Program-made: the position numbers and the translations under genes
Shown: one piece after another, positions 43,968 through 51,415 of the stretch
Position numbering within the stretch: the first letter of the stretch is position 1
How the letters are laid out: the number at the start of each line of letters is the position of its first letter
The notes under the pieces: model-generated
The model's input: the letters and a program-made list of their open reading frames with translations, nothing else
Database searches by the model: none
Told to the model about the DNA's origin: nothing
Source: Protofrankia sp. CiT1
GTDB lineage: Bacteria; Actinomycetota; Actinomycetes; Frankiales; Frankiaceae
DNA: 64,000 nt
Assembly (NCBI RefSeq): GCF_917627385.1
Contig: NZ_CAKJTL010000042.1
Coordinates: forward strand, 1-64,000
Reading direction: 5' to 3'

Positions 43968-45206
43968 GTGATGATGTTGGCGGCGTGCGCGGTCTGCTCC
44001 CTGATCGTCTGGCTGGTGCTCGCAGGCGGCCACGGAATGTTCTGGCGCACCGATACCCGGCTTGATCCCTACAGCCCCCAAGCGGATGGCGCGGCCGAGC
44101 CGAACGGCGGTTGGCCCGCTGTGACTGTGATCATTCCTGCCCGCAATGAAGCGGACATAATCCCCTATACTCTTCCATCCCTGCTCAGTCAGAACTATCC
44201 GGGCCCGCTCCAGGTCGTCCTTGTCGACGACGCCAGCGAGGACGGTACCGGGGAGATAGCCCGGACGCTCGGCCGGTCGGCCGGCGCTCATGTCCCGCTG
44301 AGGGTGCTCACCGGCGGAGGGCGCCCGGCCGGTTGGGTGGGCAAGGTGTGGGCCATGGAGCAGGGCGTCCGCGCCTCGTCGCCGGAATCCGAATGGCTTC
44401 TGTTCACCGACGCCGACATCGCTCATGGTCCCGAGTCGGTGGCCCGGCTCGTCCACCATGCCACCACCCGCGGGCTTGATCTCACGTCACTGATGGCGTT
44501 CCTGCGCGCGCGGTCCCGCTGGGAACGGCTCCTCATCCCCGCGTTCGTGTACTTCTTCGCGCAGCTTTACCCGTTCCGCCGGACCAACAGGCCGGCCACG
44601 CGGACCGCGGGCGCCGCCGGCCACGCCATCCTGCTGCGCCGCGGCGCGCTGGAACATGCCGGTGGGCTCGCCTCGATCGCCCGCGCGGTCATCGACGACT
44701 GCTCGTTGGCCAGGACGATCAAACGCAGCGGTGGGCGGATCTGGGTGGGACTCGCCGACCCGGCCACGGACGGCGTCCGTGGCGTCCGGCCGTGCCCACA
44801 GCTGGCGGACCTGTGGTCGATGGTCGCCCGCAGCGCCTACACCCAGCTCCGGCACTCGCCCGTACTGCTCATCGGCAGTGTCGCGGGCCTCGCGCTGACC
44901 TACGTGGCGCCACCGTTGGCGGCTGTGGTGGGGCTGGCCGGGCTGGCGGCCGGGGCTGGCGGCACCGCCGCCATCGTGAGCGCGGCCGCGGGCCTCGGCG
45001 CGTGGGCGGTGATGACCGCCACGTACATCCCCATGATCCGCTACTATCTCCAGTCGGCTCGTAACGCGGTGCTTCTGCCTGTGGTGGCCATCCTGTATGT
45101 ACTGATGACGCTGGACTCGGCACGCGCGCACTGGCGCGGCCGGGGAGCGGCGTGGAAGGGACGGACCTACCCGGCGGTGAACGGCAACCGGGTCCCCGGC
45201 ACCTGA
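43968..45206 (+). CDS. HpnB-like (hopanoid-associated) membrane glycosyltransferase, GT2
   Basis: 412 residues from GTG 43968. An N-terminal helix is followed by a GT-A domain: VTVIIPARNEADIIPYTLPS, VVLVDDASEDGTGEIA, and WLLFTDADIAH (DxD-like). The family-specific block RWERLLIPAFVYFFAQLYPF and RAVIDDCSLARTIKRSGGRI follow, with PTM-type C-terminal helices ending LYVLMTLDSARAHWRGRGAAWKGR. This closely matches the hopene-associated glycosyltransferase HpnB. The natural acceptor in this organism is not certain; no squalene-hopene cyclase is in the window. Confidence 0.88.
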   Translation: MMMLAACAVCSLIVWLVLAGGHGMFWRTDTRLDPYSPQADGAAEPNGGWPAVTVIIPARNEADIIPYTLPSLLSQNYPGPLQVVLVDDASEDGTGEIARTLGRSAGAHVPLRVLTGGGRPAGWVGKVWAMEQGVRASSPESEWLLFTDADIAHGPESVARLVHHATTRGLDLTSLMAFLRARSRWERLLIPAFVYFFAQLYPFRRTNRPATRTAGAAGHAILLRRGALEHAGGLASIARAVIDDCSLARTIKRSGGRIWVGLADPATDGVRGVRPCPQLADLWSMVARSAYTQLRHSPVLLIGSVAGLALTYVAPPLAAVVGLAGLAAGAGGTAAIVSAAAGLGAWAVMTATYIPMIRYYLQSARNAVLLPVVAILYVLMTLDSARAHWRGRGAAWKGRTYPAVNGNRVPGT

Positions 45207-45315
45207 CGCGGGTGAGCAGCGGATGCCGTGGACCGATGTCCGCCGACGTCCGCTGCTCACAGCCGCGTTGCGGGGGATCGGGCTGGTGGCATCCTGGTGG
45301 AGCGGCCGGCGCTGG

Positions 45316-46182
45316 TCATCGCCTGTTGACGGGAGCCTCGGCAGCGGTCCCGCACTCGCTCGGCGGAATCGCCTGATCGCGCAGAAGGGTGTTCCACCGG
45401 CGTTCCCGGCGGGACGGCCCGGCATCGATCGACGCGCCGACCCAGCCTCGTACGGGACGGATCCCGTGCAGGGCATTGACCGCCCATACCTCAAGACCAG
45501 CCAGATCCCGCGGCCTGCTCTCCTCTTCCTGGACACGGACACCACGGGTGGCGGCGAGGCCGAGGATGGCGGCGCGGGTGACTCCCGGGAGGAGGTGGGG
45601 CGTGTCCGGTGGCAGGCAGAGGGTCTTGCCACGCCACCAGAGGACGCTGGTTGTGGTGCCTTCCCGGACCCGGCCGTCGGCGGAGAGGAGCAGCGTTTCG
45701 TCGGCACCGGCCCGAACAGCCGCCTGACGGAGTTCCGCGAGATAGCCCAGATCCGCCCCTTTCACCGTGGGCTGGACACGCTGATCCGCCGTGGGCGAGA
45801 TCCAGAGCCGCACCGCTTCGCCGCGGGCGGGGGCGGGTCGCGGCCAGAGCTGCAGCCTGGGCCGATCATCGATCATGACTAGTTCGACGCGCGGGAACCA
45901 GCGGCCCGTCGCGGGGAGCTGGCGGACGGACGCCACCATGAACGCGACGCACCGCGCGGCCGGCAGGCCGGTCATCCGGGCGCACGCCGAGCTGAATCGC
46001 GCGAGGTGCGCCGGCCATGCTCGTACCCGGCCGTCATCCATCAGCCACGAGTCCACCACCAGCGGCCTGGACGGGTCATTGACCAGCGCGAAGCCCCCCG
46101 GCGCGCAGTCGGCACCGGCACCGGAGCCGACCCACCGCATCCGCGCGGTTGCCGACGTTTGGATATCATCAGGCGTAATCAT
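45316..46182 (-). CDS. class IV aminotransferase (PabC/IlvE-like PLP enzyme)
   Basis: About 288 residues from ATG 46182. The PLP lysine is in RVQPTVKGADLGYLAELRQA. The typical following blocks are present: AVRAGADETLLLSADGRVRE, GTTTSVLWWRGKTLCLPP and LLPGVTRAAIL. Members include 4-amino-4-deoxychorismate lyase, branched-chain and D-amino-acid aminotransferases; the sequence favours an ADC-lyase-like protein but I cannot decide. A start farther upstream (46263) is possible. It is convergent with the HpnB-like gene. Confidence 0.85.
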   Translation of the reverse strand: MITPDDIQTSATARMRWVGSGAGADCAPGGFALVNDPSRPLVVDSWLMDDGRVRAWPAHLARFSSACARMTGLPAARCVAFMVASVRQLPATGRWFPRVELVMIDDRPRLQLWPRPAPARGEAVRLWISPTADQRVQPTVKGADLGYLAELRQAAVRAGADETLLLSADGRVREGTTTSVLWWRGKTLCLPPDTPHLLPGVTRAAILGLAATRGVRVQEEESRPRDLAGLEVWAVNALHGIRPVRGWVGASIDAGPSRRERRWNTLLRDQAIPPSECGTAAEAPVNRR

Positions 46183-46458
46183 CCGTACTATCCCGCTTGC
46201 TGGGCCGCGAGTCGACCCTGGCGGACAGCCGGGTGCGCTGTCAACGTGCCGCCGCGATAACACGAAAGGCCGCCGCCGGTGCGGAAACGTCGCTCGGCCC
46301 CGGGTGAGCAGGTCGCGGCTGACTCGTCACCGTCGGTGCGATCTGTTCTTGACCGAGAAGCGGATGTCCGTAATCGTTCAGGACATGCGACAGACAGAAC
46401 AGGCAGACCCGGGGTCGGGCGATGCGGGGTTTGGTAACGCGGGGTTTGGTACCGCGTC

Positions 46459-47529
46459 ATGAGCTCCGAGGCCGTGGCGGGGCGGCGGCCGGGCGGTGAC
46501 GAGGCCAGCGACGAGGGGTTCGTCGACGCGTTGCCCAAGGTGGAGCTGCACGTCCACCTGGAGGGGTCGATGCACCCGCGGACTCTGCTCACCCTCGCTC
46601 GTCGCCACGGCATCGACGATCTGCCAACCGATTCTGACGGCGTGGCGAAGTTCTACGAGTTCCGCGACTTCGACCATTTCATCGACGTCTACCTGGCTGC
46701 TGTCCGCGTGCTGCGGGACGGCGAGGACTTCGCGCTGCTGGCCCGTGAGACCGCGCTGGGGCTCGCCGCGCAGGGGGTCCGGTACGCTGAGATCACCTTC
46801 ACGCCGTTCCTGCACATCCAGCGTGGTATCGACGCGGCCGAGGTCTTCGACGGGGTCGAGCGGGGCCGTCGGGAGGCCGAGGAGGCGACCGGTATCCAGC
46901 TGCGCTGGGTCACCGACATCCCAGGCCTGCCCGGGATGGATCTGCGCCCCGCGGCCGAGGCGACGATCGAGTTCGCGTTGAGCCACCGTGGACCGGTGAT
47001 CGCGCTCGGGCTGGGCGGGTCCGAGGCCGGTGTGCCCCGGTCGCAGTTCGCGGACGTGTTCACCGCCGCGCGGGACGCCGGGCTGCACCGCGTACCGCAT
47101 GCCGGCGAGACCACTGGGCCGCGCACGATCTGGGACTCCCTCGAGTATCTGCACGCCGAACGCATCGGTCACGGCATCCGCGCCATCGACGACCCGGTAC
47201 TGGTCGACCACCTGCGGGCACAGCACGTCCCGCTGGAGGTGTGCCCGACATCGAACCTCCGTACCGGGGTCGTCGCGGACTATTCGGGGCACCCGTTGTC
47301 CACAATGATCAAAATGGGTCTGCCGGTCAGCCTCAACAGTGACGACCCGCCGATGTTCGGCACCACACTGCGCGATGAGTACCTGCATGCGCTGCGCGGT
47401 CTGGGCCTGACCCGGCGCCAGGTAGTTGATCTTGCGGTGGCCGCTGTCGACCACTCGTTCGCTCCCACCGCGCTCAAGGCCGCCATCCGCGCGGACCTCG
47501 CCGGAGTCGTCGAGGGCCTCAGCCTTTAG
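46459..47529 (+). CDS. adenosine deaminase family protein
   Basis: 356 residues. Zinc and catalytic motifs are intact: VELHVHLEGSM, HAGETTGPRTIW (catalytic Glu), ERIGHGIRAIDD, and SLNSDDPPMFGTTL with the conserved Asp pair. The SDDPPMFGT form is more like adenine deaminase or aminofutalosine deaminase subgroups than E. coli adenosine deaminase, so the substrate should not be assumed. The first 23 residues are a polar extension; another start is possible. Just upstream is the short direct repeat gcggggtttggtaacgcggg (two units of gcggggtttggta). Confidence 0.85.
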   Translation: MSSEAVAGRRPGGDEASDEGFVDALPKVELHVHLEGSMHPRTLLTLARRHGIDDLPTDSDGVAKFYEFRDFDHFIDVYLAAVRVLRDGEDFALLARETALGLAAQGVRYAEITFTPFLHIQRGIDAAEVFDGVERGRREAEEATGIQLRWVTDIPGLPGMDLRPAAEATIEFALSHRGPVIALGLGGSEAGVPRSQFADVFTAARDAGLHRVPHAGETTGPRTIWDSLEYLHAERIGHGIRAIDDPVLVDHLRAQHVPLEVCPTSNLRTGVVADYSGHPLSTMIKMGLPVSLNSDDPPMFGTTLRDEYLHALRGLGLTRRQVVDLAVAAVDHSFAPTALKAAIRADLAGVVEGLSL

Positions 47530-47692
47530 AGCGCCCGAGGACAGGACTGTCCGGCTCGCGGCTCCCCGCGTCCCGCCCGGCCGCGTTGTCGTCGGTCGGC
47601 GCCCAGCACCAGGGCGCCTTCCTCCGCCGCCTTGCCGGATCGGGCGCGGATGAGCCGCTCGCTGATCGAACGCCCTGTCCTCGGGCGCTCTT
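47528..47692. repeat. palindromic dispersed element, full copy E
   Basis: The left tip agagcgcccgaggacagg and the right tip (other strand aagagcgcccgaggacaggg) are nearly perfect terminal inverted repeats. Inner arms are ctgtccggctcgcgg and ccgctcgctgatcgaacg. The centre (gccgcgttgtcgtcggtcgg) matches copy C. The element fills the entire gap between the stop codon of the deaminase gene and the stop codon of xseA; its tips touch both stop codons. Confidence 0.9.
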
Positions 47693-48920
47693 AGACACTC
47701 TGGGGATCTCGGGCGCCGGCGGTCGCGGGGAAGGAGCCAGCGGCAACCCGGATGACCAGCTCGTCACCTGTGTCCACCCCCGCCGGGTCGCGCACGATGG
47801 AGCCGTCGGCGGTCCGGCGCACCAGGGCATATCCGCGATCCAAAGTCGCGGCCGGTGACAGTGCGCGCAGCTGGGCGGATGTGTGGGCCAGCTCGCGCTC
47901 GGCCCCGGCGAGGATCTGCATCACGCAACGTAGCCCGCGGGACCGTAGCTCGTTGACGGACTCGCTCTGGCGGTCAAGTTCGCGGCCGGGCGCGGCCAGC
48001 ACGGGACGGCCGCGTAGATCGGCCAGTCCGCGTTCCTCGTGCTTCAGCCGCTGTTCGACGATCCGCCTGGACCGGTCGCGCAACGCGGTGACCAGGGCGT
48101 GTTGTTCGGCCACGTCCGGCACGATCCGTTTCGCCGCGTCCGTCGGAGTGGACGCGCGGACGTCGGCGACGAAGTCGAGCAGGGGCGCGTCCTGCTCGTG
48201 GCCGATGGCGGATACCACCGGGGTGCCCGCCGCGGCCACGGCCCGTATCAACGCCTCGTCGGAGAAGGGCAGCAGGTCCTCCATCGACCCACCGCCCCGG
48301 GCGATGACGATGACGTCCACGCCGGGGATACGGTCGAGGTCACGCAGCGCGTCGATGACCTGTCCGACGGCGAGCGGCCCCTGGACCGCCACTTCCCGGG
48401 TCACGATGCGCACGGCGGGCCAGCGACGGCGGGCGTTCTCGACCACGTCCCGTTCGGCCGCGCTCGCCCGTCCGGTGATCAGCCCGACCGCCTGCGGGAG
48501 GAACGGGAGCCGGCGTTTGCGGGCAGCGGCGAACAGGCCCTCCGCCGCGAGCACGCCGCGCAGCTGCTCGAGGCGCGCGAGCAGGGCGCCCGCACCGAGT
48601 GGGCGGATCTCCACGACGGCGAGCGCCAGCGTTCCCCGCGTGGGGTGGAAGGACGGCTTGCCCCAGACCACCACTCTGGCGCCATCGACGAGCCCGGCTC
48701 CGATCGCCTCACAGACGGCCCGCGGGCAGGTGAGCCGCAGCGACACGTCGGCGACGGGATCGCGCAGTGTGAGGAAGACGGTGGCGAGCCCGGGGCGGCG
48801 GACGATCTCGGTGAGCTGCCCTTCCACCCAGACCCGCCCAAGCCGGTTGACCCAGTCCCCGATCGCGCGGGAAATCGTGCGGACCGGCAGCGGCTGCTCC
48901 GGTGAGGAGGTGAGTGCCAT
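47691..48920 (-). CDS. xseA: exodeoxyribonuclease VII large subunit
   Basis: 409 residues from ATG 48920. The N-terminal OB-fold domain reads [20 protein letters not shown]. The catalytic domain has [39 protein letters not shown] and [20 protein letters not shown] with the conserved His/Asp region, then the long helical C-terminal part and the tail [16 protein letters not shown]. It forms ExoVII with XseB. The C-terminus abuts repeat element E. Confidence 0.95.
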   Translation of the reverse strand: MALTSSPEQPLPVRTISRAIGDWVNRLGRVWVEGQLTEIVRRPGLATVFLTLRDPVADVSLRLTCPRAVCEAIGAGLVDGARVVVWGKPSFHPTRGTLALAVVEIRPLGAGALLARLEQLRGVLAAEGLFAAARKRRLPFLPQAVGLITGRASAAERDVVENARRRWPAVRIVTREVAVQGPLAVGQVIDALRDLDRIPGVDVIVIARGGGSMEDLLPFSDEALIRAVAAAGTPVVSAIGHEQDAPLLDFVADVRASTPTDAAKRIVPDVAEQHALVTALRDRSRRIVEQRLKHEERGLADLRGRPVLAAPGRELDRQSESVNELRSRGLRCVMQILAGAERELAHTSAQLRALSPAATLDRGYALVRRTADGSIVRDPAGVDTGDELVIRVAAGSFPATAGARDPQSV

Positions 48921-49048
48921 CGAGCCACCGTAACGACGTGAACCGTCGATCCATGCACAAATCGCTTCGGGTGTCCTGACAGGTCGCCGGCGTGTGACGG
49001 TTATCGTTCGCTCCTCCGGCCGCTGCTGGGCCGCGTACACTTCCGGGC

Positions 49049-50011
49049 ATGGGGCGGATCCTGTTGGCCAATCCGCGCGGGTACTGCGCTGGTGTTGACC
49101 GAGCGGTGCTGACGGTCGAGAAGACGCTGGAGCTGTACGGCGCTCCCGTCTACGTACGCAAGCAGATCGTGCACAATGCCCACGTCGTCAAGACGCTGGA
49201 GGCAAAAGGCGCGATCTTTGTGGACGAGACGGACGAGGTTCCTGCCGGGGCGACCGTGGTGTTTTCTGCCCACGGTGTCGCACCGTCCGTCCATGAGGAG
49301 GCGAGGTCCCGGGAACTGCGAACGATCGACGCCACGTGCCCGCTCGTGACGAAGGTGCACGGCGAGGCACGCAGATTCGCCAAGGAGGACTTCGACATCC
49401 TCCTTATCGGCCATGAAGGCCACGAGGAGGTTGTCGGTACCACGGGCCAGGCGCCCGACCGCATCCACCTGGTCGACGGCGTGGAGGATGCGGCGGCCGT
49501 CAAGGTCCGCGACGAGTCCAGAGTTGCCTATCTTTCACAGACCACGCTGTCGGTCGACGAGACCGAGACCACGGTGCACGCGTTGCGTGAGCGGTTCCCG
49601 CTGCTACAGGGGCCGCCGAGTGCCGACATCTGTTATGCCACCCAGAACCGCCAGGTCGCGGTCAAGGAGATCGCCGGCCAGGTCGAGCTGATCCTCGTGG
49701 TCGGGTCGCCGAACTCGTCGAACTCCGTACGCCTGGTCGAGGTCGCCCTTGACCACGGGGTGCCTGCCGCCTACCTGGTGGACGACGCCAGCCAGGTGGA
49801 TCCGGCCTGGCTCGACGGGGTGGAGACCATTGGTGTGACCAGCGGGGCTTCGGTTCCTGAGGAGCTGGTCACCGAGGTGGTCGCCTGGCTCGCCGAACGC
49901 GGTTTCGACGATGTCGAGCAGGTGACTTCGGCCGAGGAGCATCTGCTGTTCGCGCTGCCCCCTGAGCTCCGCCGGGAAATCCGGGCCCGGGAGCGCGCGG
50001 CCAAGGTCTAG
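49049..50011 (+). CDS. ispH: 4-hydroxy-3-methylbut-2-enyl diphosphate reductase
   Basis: 320 residues. The three Cys ligands of the iron-sulfur cluster are in [13 protein letters not shown] (near residue 13), [13 protein letters not shown] (near 100) and [11 protein letters not shown] (near 195). The catalytic Glu lies in [13 protein letters not shown], and [10 protein letters not shown] is the substrate-binding segment. It makes IPP and DMAPP in the MEP pathway, feeding hopanoid, carotenoid and polyprenyl-carrier synthesis. Start ATG 49049 is divergent from xseA. Confidence 0.97.
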   Translation: MGRILLANPRGYCAGVDRAVLTVEKTLELYGAPVYVRKQIVHNAHVVKTLEAKGAIFVDETDEVPAGATVVFSAHGVAPSVHEEARSRELRTIDATCPLVTKVHGEARRFAKEDFDILLIGHEGHEEVVGTTGQAPDRIHLVDGVEDAAAVKVRDESRVAYLSQTTLSVDETETTVHALRERFPLLQGPPSADICYATQNRQVAVKEIAGQVELILVVGSPNSSNSVRLVEVALDHGVPAAYLVDDASQVDPAWLDGVETIGVTSGASVPEELVTEVVAWLAERGFDDVEQVTSAEEHLLFALPPELRREIRARERAAKV

Positions 50012-50032
50012 CCGGCCGACGGACCAGGAGAA

Positions 50033-50109
50033 CCGTTGGATCGGCACATCCGATCCAACGGTGCGATCGATCCAACCGGTGCAATGCGCGACCGCATCGC
50101 ACCGGTTGG
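50033..50109. terminator. two consecutive long hairpins between ispH and the convergent polysaccharide operon
   Basis: Hairpin 1: ccgttggatcgg (50033-50044) and ccgatccaacgg (50050-50061), a perfect 12-bp stem with a 5-base loop. Hairpin 2: ccaaccggtgcaatgcg (50072-50088) and cgcatcgcaccggttgg (50093-50109), a 17-bp stem with one mismatch (a G-U pair in one RNA) and a 4-base loop. Lying between two gene 3' ends, they most likely terminate transcription in both directions. Confidence 0.85.
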
Positions 50110-50110
50110 C

Positions 50111-50155
50111 TTTTCTGGTGTCACACCTGGGTGTTTTCTGGTGTCACGCCCGGGT
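50111..50155. repeat. 22-bp direct repeat at the operon 3' end
   Basis: ttttctggtgtcacacctgg at 50111 recurs as ttttctggtgtcacgcccgg at 50133, a period of 22 bases. The second copy runs into the stop codon and last codons of the GT4 gene. Confidence 0.75.
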
Positions 50156-51415
50156 AGCGGTGGCCACCGCTACCCGGGATCGTCGGGCTGGGCCGCCGGG
50201 CCGCTGAGCCACCATGAGGGAACGCAGCAGTTCCGCCTGGCTGTCAGCCTGCTGGGTGAGGGTGTGCCGAGCGAGCACGTTCGCCCGGGCGGCTATGGAA
50301 ATCCGCTCGGCATAGCCCGGATTACCGAGCAGGTCGGTCAGCCGGCGGGTGAGATCGTCGACATCCCCCGCGCGGGCGAGCAGCCCGGTCACACCGTCCG
50401 TGACGATCTCTGGGATGCCGGCTGTCGGGAATGCGACCACCGGTGTTCCGCATGCCTGCGCTTCCAGAACGCTCAGCGGCAGGCCTTCCAGACTGGACGC
50501 GAGCACCAGCGCGTCGCATGCCCGCAGCAGACCGGCTATATCCGTGCGTGGGCCGAGGAAGCGTATCCGCACGCCCAGCAGGCTGGCGCCGAGCTCGCGT
50601 AGCGTCCTCGCGTGTGCCGGATCGAGGCTCGGCGCGCCCGCGACGGCGAGCTGTGCACGCGCGAACTGTCCGGGCAGTGAGGCCACCGCCCGGATCACGT
50701 TGTCCACGCCCTTGCGTGGGTCGAGCCGGGACAGCGCCAGTACCACGGGTGCGGACGGATCGGCCGCCAGCTGGGCGCGTACCGCGGGATCGGCGGGTCC
50801 CGGCCGCAGCGCGTCCGTGTCGACCCCGTTGCGGATCACCTGGGTACGGCGGGCTGCCGCGGGTGGCAATGACGCCGCCACCGCGTCGCTGACCGCCACC
50901 GACGCCTGCGCGCCGCGCACCGCCAGCCCCCGCAGCCGGCCGATCAGATCCGGTTCGTTCTCCTCATGCAGGTGCAGGACGACCGGCCGGTTCGTCAGCC
51001 GGCCCGCCAGCACGCACTGCAGATGCGACCAGTGGCTGTTCGCGTGTACTGCGTCCACGTCAAGGAGGCGGACGAGTGCCGCCGTGCGTCGGGCGAGCAT
51101 GGCGGTCCGTCCGAACTCCCGGACCGCGCCGACAGGGCTGAGCTGGCCATCCGGCGCGCGTATCCCGCGATCGTCGGGTGCGGGCAGCATGACGTGCAAC
51201 AGCCCGGCCGCCCGCCATGCCTCGGCCGTGGCGCTGCCGGCGGGCGCCGCGAGGATCTGTTCGACCCCACGGTCGCGGAGCAGCGGCGCGAGCCGCAGCA
51301 GATAGCGCTGTGCGCCCCATAGTCCCTCGCCCTGCTCGACAACCAACAACCGGCAGCGGGCTGGTTCCCGCGGCATCCTTGCCGATGTGTCCGTCACGGC
51401 CGTGGGCGTGCTCAC
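50144..51415 (-). CDS. glycosyltransferase family 4 (GT-B)
   Basis: 423 residues. The N-terminal Rossmann half has LLVVEQGEGLWGAQRYLLRL and the HANSHWSHL segment. The C-terminal nucleotide-sugar half has VVLALSRLDPRKGVDNVIRA, CDALVLASSLEGLPLSVLEA and QACGTPVVAFPTAGIPEIV, including the EGxPxxxxEA signature of GT4 enzymes. The GTG start overlaps the stop of the upstream gene (GTGA), so it is the last, translationally coupled gene of the polysaccharide operon. The sugar and acceptor are unknown. Confidence 0.93.
   Translation of the reverse strand: MSTPTAVTDTSARMPREPARCRLLVVEQGEGLWGAQRYLLRLAPLLRDRGVEQILAAPAGSATAEAWRAAGLLHVMLPAPDDRGIRAPDGQLSPVGAVREFGRTAMLARRTAALVRLLDVDAVHANSHWSHLQCVLAGRLTNRPVVLHLHEENEPDLIGRLRGLAVRGAQASVAVSDAVAASLPPAAARRTQVIRNGVDTDALRPGPADPAVRAQLAADPSAPVVLALSRLDPRKGVDNVIRAVASLPGQFARAQLAVAGAPSLDPAHARTLRELGASLLGVRIRFLGPRTDIAGLLRACDALVLASSLEGLPLSVLEAQACGTPVVAFPTAGIPEIVTDGVTGLLARAGDVDDLTRRLTDLLGNPGYAERISIAARANVLARHTLTQQADSQAELLRSLMVAQRPGGPARRSRVAVATATRA

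Noticed and set aside
46410-46458. Short repeat gcggggtttggta (two units) before the deaminase gene as an operator
   Set aside because: Only two 18-base-spaced partial copies, one merging into the start region; too little to support a regulatory call.
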